A stretch of 64,000 nt of DNA from Isoetes taiwanensis (lineage: Eukaryota; Streptophyta; Lycopodiopsida; Isoetales; Isoetaceae), in NCBI GenBank assembly GCA_021234155.1, contig JAJEKV010000002.1:35322128-35386127 (forward strand), read 5' to 3'. Every line of letters begins with the position of its first letter. Position 1 is the stretch's first letter. Below the pieces are notes generated by a model. The model worked only from the letters and a program-made list of their open reading frames with translations, was not told the origin of the DNA and did not search any database. This document shows positions 36,461-46,545 of the stretch, piece after piece. The position numbers were made by a program, and so were the translations under genes.

Positions 36461-36982
36461 TTCCATTTTTAAGCAATTTAGACCACTTGGATTTGCCAGC
36501 TTTGACATAAAGGTTTTTGTCCAAGGTTCATCACATCCCAGGATGCTCAATTCGAAGGGAACGGTAAAACTGAACCAACAGTTGCTTGAAAATTCAGATT
36601 GGTAAACAAGCAACTAGCTTTTAAAAGTAGTAGCAACATGACTGACCTCAGTAGATCTGATCCTCTGGTCGAGCCATCTGTATAGCCGCATGCCGAAAAG
36701 ATATCACTCCAGAACTCGCTATTAAACAAAAAGCTCCAGACTAGCAAGACCAAACAGACACACGGAAAAACATAACATAACATACCCATTAAATGACGGC
36801 ACCACAATATCCATTTCAGCAAAAATGTCGCTCAAATCAAATGGGGAAACAACCTCACTGTTGTCCTTATCCTCGCAAAGAACACCTTCACGAGCTGTTG
36901 ACAAACCAAGTAAAAGATCTAGCTCATCATGTATTAAAGCCAATTGTCTAAGCAATCTCTCTTGCTCTTCATTTGTAGTGAT
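36461..36982 (-). CDS. Unrecognised multi-exon gene fragment (3 exons)
   Basis: On the minus strand three exons join in phase: 36982-36786 (acceptor GCCAACAG, donor AATGG|GTATGT), 36718-36647 (acceptor TTTAATAG, donor CTGAG|GTCAGT) and 36584-36461 (acceptor TTTTCAAG, donor ATGGAA|GTAAGT). The spliced peptide is about 130 residues, beginning I-T-T-N-E-E-Q-E-R-L-L-R-Q-L, then an acidic middle (E-D-K-D-N-S-E), F-W-S-D-I-F-S-A-C-G-Y, and a Trp/Cys-rich third part. It has no stop and no start, so more exons are expected. A further acceptor TTTTTGCAG at 37461-37469 may open an upstream exon. No family is recognised. It is either a host gene piece or a gene fragment captured between LINEs. Confidence 0.5.
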
Positions 36983-37689
36983 CTGTTGGCAAACATTTCA
37001 GTAGTAAGGCAACCTGAAGAATTCAACAGAATTATAAATAAACAAGGAAGATCCAAAAACTCTGTTCTGTTCTGAGGACAAAAGTTACAATTGGTACATA
37101 AGCTTAAGGGATCTTGCTCTGTAAACAACCAAACATGCAGAGGCCCACACTTTTTGATCTGCAAGCGCCAATTCCAGGAGCCCATTCTGAAAACGCTAGA
37201 CTTGAGCTTTCAATCTTCCACTGGGCAAGGTGAGCCAAGGTACCGACTGTCTGGTGCGGTCCCTGCATTCCCTGCATCATGCTCATAGCCCTGGAGCAAA
37301 CGATCTAGACTGGTCGAGCCCGGCATCAAACCCTATCTTTGCACCATTGCAAAAATTTGCATAGCCATTGCTGGCAACCAGGCTTTCACCTTAGCAGTCC
37401 CACCAGACCCAACCTCTCGTCCGACTAAGGAGTTCATCCTTTGCCTTCACCTGCCGATCCCTGCAAAAAGAAAATAGAATCGAAGAAGGAATAAAACCCT
37501 AAAATGGTTTTTTCGATGCTTGCATGTTCAGCCCCTAAAATAAAAAGAGGGCTTTTGTTGTGAGCCCTTGGATATTGGACCTAAGAAATGATGCACTCTA
37601 GATGTACGCATTAGTACATCTATTCGAATACGCCATGAAATCTTAGCAAAACCTTTGTGAAAAGCGTACAAAAACACAAAAAAAAACCC
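36983..37689. other. Possible upstream exons or introns of the 36.4-37.0 kb gene
   Basis: Minus-strand frames near 37460-37300 look protein-like in short runs (D-R-Q-V-K-A-K-D-E-L-L-S-R; S-N-G-Y-A-N-F-C-N-G) but are separated by stops. I cannot fix an exon model. Confidence 0.25.
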
Positions 37690-38060
37690 CTGTCATTATG
37701 CTACATATTCAAGGCATCGGCATACCAGCCTTTATTTTTAGATAGGGGAGCCTATCCTGCTCCATTGCCAAAACTCTGTTTATATAAGTGATCGTTCTAA
37801 TCAAAGCTTCAACTTCTAGAGGTAATAGACCTGTCTCAGCAAGCAGCATGCAATATGGAGTCTGAAGCTTAACTCCAAGTTCAAGGAGCAAAAATCTTTT
37901 CTGGACCTGTTCTATTTTATTCCAACCTCTGAGAGAAAGCCCAGGGCCCCAAATTGGGCCACCATAAAGAACAACAGGCCTTACCTGAATTCCAAAAAGC
38001 AGTCTCCGAATTTGCCAATGCTCAAAATTGTTTGAATTGCATGTGTGAATCAGACCATAA

Positions 38061-38392
38061 AGAGCTGGGCATATGCTTGCTACACCCTGCCATTTTTGGA
38101 ACCTGCCAAAGTACCTGCACTAGATACTTTTGAATTGGGTACTATTTTCTTGTTCTTTTGGTCAAAACTAATTCAAAAGTTCAATATAAAATGTCAAAAG
38201 CATATCAATGTTCAAGGTTAAGATAGAGATGATACTATTGGAGGCCAAAATGAATGCATTCAATTTAACATTTGTAGTTATTGAGATATTATAAAAGTAC
38301 CCAGTACCCAGTGTTGGGTATTGTTTTAGGTAGTTTTATGGTTCCTAAATGGTACTTTTTTTTATAGGGTGTAGCATGCTTATGCCCAGCTC
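38061..38392. mobile_element. MITE-like TIR element inside LINE ORF2
   Basis: The ends are inverted repeats of about 27 bp: AGAGCTGGGCATATGCTTGC followed by TACACCCT on the left, and the complement with two differences on the right. The interior (about 280 bp) is AT-rich and noncoding. On the minus strand the LINE frame reads S-K-G-M before it and Y-G-L-I-H-T-C-N after it, which joins well if the element is removed. A clean target-site duplication is not evident. Confidence 0.6.
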
Positions 38393-38536
38393 TCATCCCT
38401 TTAGATGCACGCTTAAGAGCGGCTGTGAGCCATCTGTAATTACTGGTCATGTCAATTCCTAGATATTTGTAAACATGTACCTTTTCAAGCGCCATCCCTC
38501 CAACCTCAAAGATTGTATTGTCTTTACCCCCAATGA

Positions 38537-38612
38537 CCATTATTATTATTTTTTTTTTGAAAAACAGTGTCATCAATATATTAAAAGAATGGTATTTTTT
38601 ATTTTTTCAAAT
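38537..38612. other. Short poly-T/ATT insert in LINE ORF2
   Basis: TTATTATTATTA plus T10, followed by GAAAAACAGTGTCATCAATA, separates N-L-K-K from I-M-V-I-G-G, which would be contiguous in a LINE. It looks like the 3' tail of a very short retroelement insertion. Confidence 0.4.
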
Positions 38613-40840
38613 TGATTTGCATTTTTTTCTGCTCACAAAAAGCACTTAGTACATTCAAGTGATGCTGCAGCCCACTTCCAGTTTTTGAGATTAGCACAAT
38701 ATCGTCTGCAAACAAAAGTAATTGGATTGAATACTTACCAAGTTGGGCTCCGACACCCCCAAGTCTAGCCATCCACCCTTCTAGCTCATCAATGTAAAGA
38801 CCAAAAAGCATCGATGAACAAGGGCATCCTTGTTTTACACCTATTGTATTCTCTATTTGGTCTGGACCATTGTAAGGAAAAGAGAGCTCAATCATAACAT
38901 GCTTGTATAAACAAAGTACCGCATATTGGAGCTCTTTTGGAACCTGCAGCTCATTTAATCTAGATACTAGATCTTTGCGTCTAACCCGATCGAAAGCTTT
39001 TGTTAAATCAATGAAAGCAATAAATCTTTCATTCCCTCTGCTATAACTCTCAGCGTCACTAAATGGTCCAGTGTAGAGTAATCATGTCTGAAACCTGCTT
39101 GCCCATATGCTCAATTTCCACTTTCCTCCGCCCAAACTGTTAGTTTGCTTTCTACCATGGATGCATAGAGTTTCGCAAAAACATTCCTAACCAATATTGT
39201 GCGGTAATTGTGTACATCATCTTTACTACCTGCTTTTTGAATAGGGATCACTCTATTCAAATACCATTTATCTGGAAAACCTTTTTGCAACACTTCATTA
39301 CATAAATCCGCCAGGAGACTACAAAGAAAATCCCCTCCCCATTTCAATAGCTCCACAGATAAGCCATCTGAATCACATGCTTTTCCATTCGACGTGTGTT
39401 GCAATGCAGATTTGACATCATCAACAGAAAATAATGACATCAACTCACCAGAGGAGACCATTAAGCCTTTATCTGAGTCGTGATCCTGGTATAGTTCTCT
39501 GATCAAGTCTAGGAGGAGACTATCTTTGGAGATCTCACCATTTGTGGTATGCTTCTTTGTCCGACTCCAAAACTTTTTTGGTTCCAATTCCATTTCATCC
39601 ATGAGCATTTTATGGTGCATCCTCAGCCAATCCCTCTTTTTGTGTTTCACTAGATTCTTGTAATACTTTACGGCAGCTTGAGTATCTCTTGCGGTCTTAC
39701 AAGCGCGTTTAGCATCTAAACAGGCAGTATCAAACCATTTTCTATCTTTATATTTTACACTTTTAGTACTGACATATCCAAAAGTGTCTCTTGCTACTCT
39801 CATAATAATATTTTGCAATGTATGGCTTTTCTCTTCTATCAAGGCTGGCCATTCCACATCTGTTAACATCTGTGTTAAACTCATTTTCATATTGTGAAGC
39901 AAGCTTATAGCGGATTTTCAGCCTCAAAGGAGGATTCGGATCTTTAGTAACCTCCTGTACTTTTACATCTAGAAGTATCATAAATGGAGCATGGTCGGAG
40001 TCCGGGCTTTTGTCCAAGATCCTAAAATCTTTTAAGCATGACATATAGTCTGGATCTCCTAAAAGGAAATCCACTGAGCTTTTACCATTCGGCTGAAAGC
40101 AAGTAAAGCCTTTGGAATGTGGAAAGCTGGCTATGCCATTGCAGATTACCATGTTAAAAGACTCGCATAAAGAAATAACATGCTCACCCATTTTGTTTCG
40201 CACATAATCCGTTGTTTGCCTTGGCCACGCTGCATGCCCATCCTGTTCCTGAAGCCAAAGAGCATTCTTTTCCCCTGATAGCAAAGTTGCTTGTTTGTTG
40301 GAAAGCCGTGCATTGAAATCCCCTATCACATATACAAGCCCTTTGTGCCTATAAAGGGATATATCATTAGCAAGATTCTCCAACTGGTCATCAGGATTCA
40401 AGTCTGGGTGATTATATATGGATGCAAGAGGATCTAGCGGAGCAAAATATACCACAGCCACATAAATATCTTTATGACAAGAGTTTAAATGCAACCAGAT
40501 AAACTGAGAGAAGACATCTTTCTTTATTATGGTAATTGAATTTTTCAGGCCTTTCCGTACAAAGCATGCTATACCACCCCAACCACGTTGGCTCTGACCA
40601 CGCATATTCCAGACTAAATCAAGAAGATCAAATCCTGGGATTTCGATCACCCTATTGAATTCATGTTCCCATGTTTCCATGAAAGCCACTATATCATAAT
40701 CATGGAAAAGAGTTAAACTGCTTAAAATTTTGTCTTCATTTAGTCCATGTATGTTCCAAACGAGAAGCCTGAGCACCTGAGATCCCTATGCCTTGTTTCG
40801 GATCACCAGTTTATTGTTTACTATGTATACAATTTTGCCT

Positions 40841-41485
40841 TCATCCCTTAAGCATTTGCTTTCTTTCCTTTTGCTGTACAATTGTCAGATCATCATTCAA
40901 CCAGATCTTTTGACCTTTCAAGTGGCTTCTATGCTGAATTACTCTATTTCGTGCATCTACATCTGTGAATCTGATTAAGATCGGCCGTATTTTACCTTCA
41001 TTCTTCTTACCAATGCGGCGACAATGTAATACTCCTGGATTTGATAAAAACATGGTGTCCTTGAAGAAGACATCCACTACTTCAGATATTTTCTCTTCGT
41101 TCTTTTGTTCTATACCTGCTAGTATCAGATTCTTTGCTCTGGCTGTCCGCTCTTCATGTTCTGCAATTCTTTCTTGCTCCTGCGCAAATAAGCTCTGTAC
41201 ATGCGCTTCAATATTGGAAGTGATCTTAGTCACCATTTGCTCCTGACTCATTTCTTCAGAACCTACATCCTCTTGGTTTTCCTCTTGATTCTCTTGGATA
41301 TCTTCCACAATACCCTTTACTTCATGAACACCCTGTTTCAGACACATCATTTCCTCTCTCACTGCCTGCATTTCCTCTCTCAGCAGTCTAATTTCTTCTC
41401 TGGCTGCCTGGAGCTCTGAGGTCAGGATTCGAAGCATATCTTCCTCCTCCGGATCTCCTTTTTTTGCTGAAGATCGCTTACTCAT
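40841..41485 (-). CDS. L1-like ORF1 protein (coiled coil plus RRM-like)
   Basis: 214 residues from an ATG, intact. Residues about 15-70 form a heptad-rich coiled coil (L-R-E-E-M-Q-A-V-R-E-E-M). An acidic glutamine-rich linker follows, then a second helix (about 85-116). Residues about 117-214 match the RRM-like and C-terminal part of L1 ORF1 proteins (K-N-L-I-L-A-G-I; R-R-I-G-K; R-P-I-L-I-R-F-T; K-I-W-L-N-D-D-L-T). The known role is as a trimeric RNA chaperone coating the LINE RNA. It lies about 65 bp ahead of ORF2 on the same strand. Confidence 0.8.
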   Translation of the reverse strand: MSKRSSAKKGDPEEEDMLRILTSELQAAREEIRLLREEMQAVREEMMCLKQGVHEVKGIVEDIQENQEENQEDVGSEEMSQEQMVTKITSNIEAHVQSLFAQEQERIAEHEERTARAKNLILAGIEQKNEEKISEVVDVFFKDTMFLSNPGVLHCRRIGKKNEGKIRPILIRFTDVDARNRVIQHRSHLKGQKIWLNDDLTIVQQKERKQMLKG

Positions 41486-41688
41486 CTGTCCGATTGTTCT
41501 GTCTGTTCAGAGGTTGCAGTTTCCGGCCTGTTCTCGCTGTCACAGTATGATTCTGACCTGTATGATTCCGACCTGTATGTTCTTGATGTCAACGCAGATG
41601 TCACTGTCTGTAAATTCGACCTGCTCTCTATTACCTTTCACGATAGCGCCAGGGTTCGCGCCTAGGTTTAACGCCTAGTTATTGATGG

Positions 41689-41808
41689 TAATCCTCTACA
41701 GAGACCATAATATCTACACTGGATTTTAGGCGGAATCAATCCCACTAAAAAAACAACAATTTCGGAACACTCCCCTGATCTTGGACGCGGTAGCTTACCC
41801 TCATAGTC
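41689..41808 (-). mobile_element. SINE-like repeat, copy 2
   Basis: It matches 28747-28875 apart from a short gap: copy 1 has GCAGT where this copy reads AG, again around a CAG. It keeps the B-box-like GGATTGATTCC (complement at 41732-41742) and the LINE-like 3' end. It sits just upstream of the LINE ORF1 start, so it could be mistaken for LINE 5'UTR; its presence alone at 28.7 kb argues for an independent repeat. Confidence 0.55.
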
Positions 41809-42504
41809 CCCCCTTTCCGGTGAATGTAGCTTGGTGAGATTCATTGGAGAAGTCAAGGTGCTTCCCTTTCGGTTGGTTTAGAAAGTCGGTCTCCATTCCT
41901 TCTTGTATCGTCTGCTACATGCAAGAAAGGGAAAAAGTGTGCCTATTTCGTTGCCTATCCATTTCCATATCTTACCCAGGGCATTGAAAAACTAGGAGTT
42001 ACTCTTCTAAATTTCCGGTCACAATCCTTATTTTCCGATTGGAGCTTTTATTTGCCGCCAAAAGAATTATGGGGTTTCCTTCAAAATCCGGCAAATAATC
42101 TTGAGTTTATATTCAAAATCTAGTGGAGAATGACATTTAACGGCAAATTATCTGGTCAGAGCTATTGGGGATTTCGAAGCCTGAATTTTACCTTAGCAAA
42201 GCAAAAGTCAAAGCGAAAGGAGAGAATGTGAGCAAGAAAGGGACATGCATGAGATGGGATGGATGGAAAGGAGGGAACAAGTGTGATACAAACTACACAA
42301 AAGAAAGAACAACACGTATGTCATTTTCATTTCCATTTTCCAATGCAAGGCTTTTGTTTCCTAATTTTTAATAGATTACATTGCTACGCTCTTGTTACAA
42401 TTCCTCATCTACTCTTTGTTATTTAACTTTTTTTTGCATAGCTCTTTATTTTCCAATCTTATTTAATTACATCATGAGCTTATACATATCTTCGCATATA
42501 TGCA
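41809..42504. other. Region upstream of zinc-finger exon, nothing firm
   Basis: No domain is recognised. It may contain upstream exons or an intron, since 42505 is preceded by an acceptor-like ATATATGCAG. Confidence 0.25.
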
Positions 42505-42950
42505 GCATGGCTTTCGACCCAGAAAAAAATATTCCAAGAAGCAAACAAGTCACACTATTAAACATGCCATGTTTCATGCAGAATGTGCCAACAAACACTC
42601 CATGTGGTACATTAGATGAACAAAATACTAACTTACATGATGATTTTCAAGAGCATGGAAAGGAAATTGTAGGTAAATTGGGAAAGATAACAAAAGTAGT
42701 GGAAAAGTCTCAAGATGATTGGCTTGATAAATTCAGATGGTTAGAATTTGACAAGGAACGAGGACTCGTGTGGTGTTCTATTTGTAGAAAAGATCCTCAT
42801 TGTAGGTCTCTTTTCGCTAGCACAAGAGCAAAGAATGTTAAAACCTCGGCCTTAGAGGACCATGCAAGCTCCAAAGCACATGCAATTTTATTGCAAGAGC
42901 GAGACAAAGATGGTCTCCAAGAGCTTGCAAAGAAGAATAGAACAGAATAG
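42505..42950 (+). pseudogene. TTF/BED-like zinc-finger protein exon (hAT-related), cut by LINE tail
   Basis: From an ATG at 42507 the frame runs about 147 codons. The C-terminal half has W-L-D-K-F-R-W-L-E-F, then G-L-V-W-C-S-I-C and L-E-D-H-A-S-S-K-A-H, a C-x2-C...H-x5-H finger of the type found at the N-terminus of hAT transposases and domesticated ZNF862/KIAA1586-like proteins. It ends where an AGAAT-type repeat of a LINE tail begins, so the final residues (N-R-T-E) come from the insertion. An acceptor just before the ATG suggests it was an internal exon. No transposase core is seen downstream. Confidence 0.5.
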
Positions 42951-43160
42951 AACAGAATAGAACAGAATAGAATAGAGTTTATATTATCCACGGAGACCAA
43001 TTGGCCTATGGGACCCAAACAGGAGGCGCAGCAAGCATATTACTGTCTAGGTTAAAAAATCCCCTCCCCTCCGGAAGGGTTGTTTGGGGGAAAAATCGTG
43101 ACAGGAATAGGTTTGCTGTCAAACTGTACAAATGCAAATAGAAATATATATCATAGGGGA
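42936..43160 (-). mobile_element. LINE 3'-end fragment with AGAAT-type tail
   Basis: (ATAGAACAGA)n at 42936-42975 is the tail. ATCCACGGAGACCAATTGGC, CTATGGGACCCAA, GCGCAGCAAG and AAAAAATCCCCTCCC then match 30710-30830 in the same orientation. Only about 200 bp of element remain. Confidence 0.7.
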
Positions 43161-43460
43161 CATAAATATGTACATGTATCAGGTAAGTGCCCGAGGACCG
43201 AGCTGATTCCAGCGATTCATGATCTCTTGAAGAGAAAGGTTAGTGATAATTCTCTTAAAAAGTTATTTAAGTGCGCTTTGAAGGATTTGGATCTCAATAT
43301 GAGCATACAGTCTTGGAATTCAAGCGCACATTATCACCACAATTTTACAGGATGCCCACGTGAAGAACAAATATGTTTGGTGGAGGATAACTTGGCGGAG
43401 GAGAACTTGTTAGTTGATGAAGAAGAAGATGATGAATATGTAGCTGGAATTTGCTATTGA
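43161..43460 (+). CDS. Unrecognised acidic C-terminal coding segment
   Basis: A frame ending at 43460 has K-R-K-V-S-D-N-S-L-K-K-L-F-K and then an acidic end E-E-E-D-D-E-Y-V-A-G. It follows directly on the LINE fragment and is read in the same direction as the zinc-finger exon, so it could be the continuation of that gene. No homology is recognised. Confidence 0.25.
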   Translation, partial: HKYVHVSGKCPRTELIPAIHDLLKRKVSDNSLKKLFKCALKDLDLNMSIQSWNSSAHYHHNFTGCPREEQICLVEDNLAEENLLVDEEEDDEYVAGICY

Positions 43461-45158
43461 TCATTATGAAGAGCAAGAAACTTCTGATTTATAAGCAAGC
43501 ATATGCTCTGATCTCACAGAAAGGAGCATGATAGGTGCAAAATCTAGGTATTATAGTGGGATATCCTGTTGGAGGAGAGAAAATGTGTATGACATGTATT
43601 ACAACTTGAGGCAAGTTGACAAATATAAATTTATAATGCATCATCATAAGGCAATAATATAATATTGGGGTATTAACCAAGTAATCTCTAACCAATTTTC
43701 TAATCATTCAGCTACAAGACTACAACCAAGGTAAATTGTTTTAAATGAAAAGCTTATAAAGCTTGTGAAGGTTGACTTTGCTAAATGATACAAACGTATC
43801 TACATGTAAACAATATACGAAGGAATCAAGAATAAAAAAGAATATATTTTTTCATATGATTTTCTAGTGCATAAACAACGTGAGGAGGTTAAGAGACTAC
43901 AGCTTCTGCAGTAAAGATAAAGAGAGAAGGTTTTGCATATTTACTTCATAGCAAAAACTCTAAGAAACCCATAAAATAGACCCTAGAAATCCTGAAAAAA
44001 GGATGGATCACCTTGCACAAACTTAAAACCTTAAGGTAAAGCTTTTTCTACGAACAAGAGTGGTGATTTTGATTCATAACCATGAGACATCTTAGAATTT
44101 AATGTACTTTTTAATAGAAATTGTAAGAAATACACCTCATACGCCAAGAACAAGAGTGGTGATTTTGCATTTCACAACCAGGAAACCATGATTTTGTATT
44201 TTTGAATAGAAATTGTAAGAATCACACCTATGAGGTTGCCTCTGATGATGTTCATGTTCACAGGGGAAGTCCAATGAAGTGAGATATTAATGGACGAGTC
44301 CTGCAAGTTCAGAGTCAGGTCAGCAAACAAAGAAATCAATGAAGAGAAGAAAATCAAATCCAAAATTCTCACTTGCACAAGGCGAGCTTTTTAACCTGGT
44401 GGATATGGCTATGCGGATTTGCCAGGCTCTAATCTATAAACATCGATTCCAGTGTTTCCAATCCAGGCACTTAGAAAAAGAAAAAAGACAAAGCTGAATC
44501 TATGTCAAGGTAAATGTAAACATGGTTGCTAATGCTAAAACCTGGTATGATACAAAGCTCTGAAAGACCTTGCAAGAATTGGAGCAGAAAGGAAGTCCTG
44601 ATGCGCGAAATCTGCTACTAATTTCGCTTCTTCTGCTTCAAACCACCAATAACAATTTTCCTCTCCATTTCAAATATGCATTCAATAATGGAGGTAGAAG
44701 AGAAAAGGACCAACCAAAATAGTCCTGCAGGGGATGAGAGGGCCAAATTTCACAATAAAAAATTTTAGCACATGGAAAATTTCTTAATGACCACGAGGAT
44801 TCAAATTTAGAGTTGTGGGGTTCCTTAAATACTGATTCACTCTGCGTAGATTAACTTAACATAGAAACCCTAGAACTTTCGGCGATCATGCCTTTCACGC
44901 GATTTTTCGTTATTTGCACTTATGTGATCTTCAATTGGTTGCAAACAAACTTTGTTGCAAAATGAACACTTTCTACAACCATGTCATCAAAGTACCTACA
45001 ATTTTGTGGGTGAGTTTAATGCACATTTCTTGTAGGTGTTGATCAAGAATGAGATCTTCAAAACCATGGATGATATAGCCTTTATCTGGCTCTTCAATGA
45101 CGGCCATTCAAACTGATGGAACTCCACACCTTATGGTTGGAGGCATGGGGACATTATA
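43461..45158. other. Noncoding, with an about 95 bp tandem duplication
   Basis: GAACAAGAGTGGTGATTTTG...GAAATTGTAAGAAnnACACCT occurs at about 44052-44135 and 44147-44230. Nothing else supported. Confidence 0.45.
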
Positions 45159-45245
45159 GGTAAGCTAATTGACGTGATTCGCAGTTAGCAGCGACCGCGT
45201 TAGCTGAGAGCTACTAACTGAGAATCATGGACCAATTAGCTTACC
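45159..45245. ncRNA. Long imperfect hairpin (miRNA-precursor-like or miniature TIR element)
   Basis: GGTAAGCTAATTG (45159-45171) pairs with CAATTAGCTTACC (45233-45245). The pairing continues with GTGATTC/GAATCA and CAGTTAG/CTAACTG, giving about 33 paired positions with few bulges and a loop of about 17 nt. The size fits a plant miRNA precursor. Perfect outer arms of 13 bp also fit a miniature inverted-repeat element. Confidence 0.45.
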
Positions 45246-46116
45246 TTAACGATATCATAATCGGGGAAAGATTTTACCTGAATCTGCTTGCTGCACAGAT
45301 CACTGGATTTCATAGATGTGGATGACTGCTTCATGTTGTAAACTAGAGTTGTTGCACCCGATTGTGAATTTGTGATTCCCTAATATTGGAGCATCAGACG
45401 TGGCAGCACAAGAATGCACCACCGGAAAAAATCTTGACCCGATTATGATTATGATATTGTGCCCTCCCTTATACACTCTTGAATACCAACAACTTGGATG
45501 TGGTCTAGCTAACCTTTTGTCCACATTTCGTTAATGACTCCAAGTATATAACATAAATGCATGACGTCTTGCCTTCAACTTACAAGACTCGAGTTGCCAC
45601 GCATAGACAAATTCGTCTCATATATTCCATAGCGGACCATGCATCTACATACCATATCCACATCATGAAGGTAGTTACAACTCACCAACTGCTGGACATT
45701 AATATGGTGGGTCCATTTGTTGTATGATGATATCCTGATTAACAAGCAAGTGACATGCCGATCCAAAAATACTTTTTTGTACCTTGGACCATTCAAAAAA
45801 AGCGTTATATTAGAACGAAGCGATTCTGTCAGGCTTCAACTGATTGATGCACCTTCAAATCATCCTTAATTTTGGACTTCATCTTATTTTTGGATGACTT
45901 GAAACACAAGAAACCTGGAGTTTGAACATTCACACTTGAATAAAAAATATCCGCTGAAGAACAAAATGTGGAAGACAAGAGGCAAAGATCATCAGTTTAG
46001 AGCACATTATTTTTGCTGCGTACACTGCAAACTTCTGGTTTTGATTGTTGCTAAAATGAAAGAATGTATGAAGCATAACTTAATATGCATATTATAAGAA
46101 GTGCATACTTGTAAGA
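45246..46116. other. Intergenic, downstream of the ATL gene
   Basis: No supported gene; it would contain the 3'UTR of the minus-strand gene. Confidence 0.3.
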
Positions 46117-46545
46117 TTAGTCTTGCATTGCAATGACTAAATGTGCCGGCTTAACAGACCCCTGTCGATCAACCAAACGAGTCCTACATATCGGACATGA
46201 TAAATGAGAATCAATCCAAGCATCAATACAAGAAGGATGAAAGCAATGGCCGCATTTAGGCAACAATCTAACTTGTTCTTCGCCATCACCAAATTCGACA
46301 AGGCAAACAGCGCAGCATTGCATGTCGCCTTTACCTGCCTTCATTTCCAAAACCATAGAGCAGCTGAGCACCGGAAGCTTGTCCGAAAGCCTGATTTCCG
46401 CGATCTTTTCCGAAGAGGCCCTTACTCTGAATTCTCTGCAAAAATAAACGGCCAAAAGAGCGATGCTTACAGAAATGACACCTCCGGTTATGCCGAGCGC
46501 CGAAAAGAAACCCTGGCTAATACTGTACCCGCCGCTGGAAGCCAT
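46117..46545 (-). CDS. ATL-type RING-H2 E3 ubiquitin ligase
   Basis: 142 residues from an ATG, intact and intronless as usual for the plant ATL family. A single hydrophobic segment (about 15-36, [13 protein letters not shown]) should anchor it in a membrane. A basic stretch and a K-L-P-V-L motif follow, the position of the family's GLD-like motif. The RING-H2 has C78-x2-C81-x16-C98-x-H100-x2-H103-x2-C106-x10-C117-x2-C120 with the conserved Trp (D-A-W) and Pro (C-P-I-C). It would recruit an E2 enzyme and ubiquitylate target proteins; substrates cannot be read from the sequence. It is the best host gene in the window. Confidence 0.88.
   Translation of the reverse strand: MASSGGYSISQGFFSALGITGGVISVSIALLAVYFCREFRVRASSEKIAEIRLSDKLPVLSCSMVLEMKAGKGDMQCCAVCLVEFGDGEEQVRLLPKCGHCFHPSCIDAWIDSHLSCPICRTRLVDRQGSVKPAHLVIAMQD

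Larger units (their letters stand above)
37709..40776 (-). pseudogene. LINE ORF2: endonuclease plus reverse transcriptase (frameshifted, interrupted)
   Basis: The endonuclease is complete: W-N-I-H-G-L-N near residue 8, M-E-T-W (Glu about 34), V-I-G-D-F-N-A-R, S-S-V-D-F-L-L-G and S-D-H-A-P-F. A frameshift near 39880 moves to the RT frame, which has D-G-L-S-V-E-L-L-K-W, V-I-P-I-Q-K-A-G-S and N-Y-R-T-I. A TGA at 39111 and another shift precede A-F-I-D-L-T-K-A-F-D-R-V (motif A, about 39020-38985), V-K-Q-G-C-P-C-S-S-M-L-F (motif B) and L-L-L-F-A-D-D-I-V-L-I (motif C, about 38715-38685), which is intact. Y-K-Y-L-G-I-D marks the thumb. The post-RT region resumes after the TIR insert (Y-G-L-I-H-T-C-N; V-V-L-Y-G-G-P-I-W-G). 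Confidence 0.75.
37690..41660 (-). mobile_element. LINE with intact ORF1 and broken ORF2
   Basis: A near full-length two-ORF LINE on the minus strand: ORF1 41485-40841, endonuclease 40776-39900, linker and RT 39902-38600, and post-RT region 38576-38393 and 38060-37709. It ends abruptly at about 37690 without the zinc-binding domain or tail. A TIR element (38061-38392) and a short poly-T insert (about 38537-38612) sit inside ORF2. Base composition is AT-rich, unlike the GC-rich LINE next to it. Confidence 0.8.
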
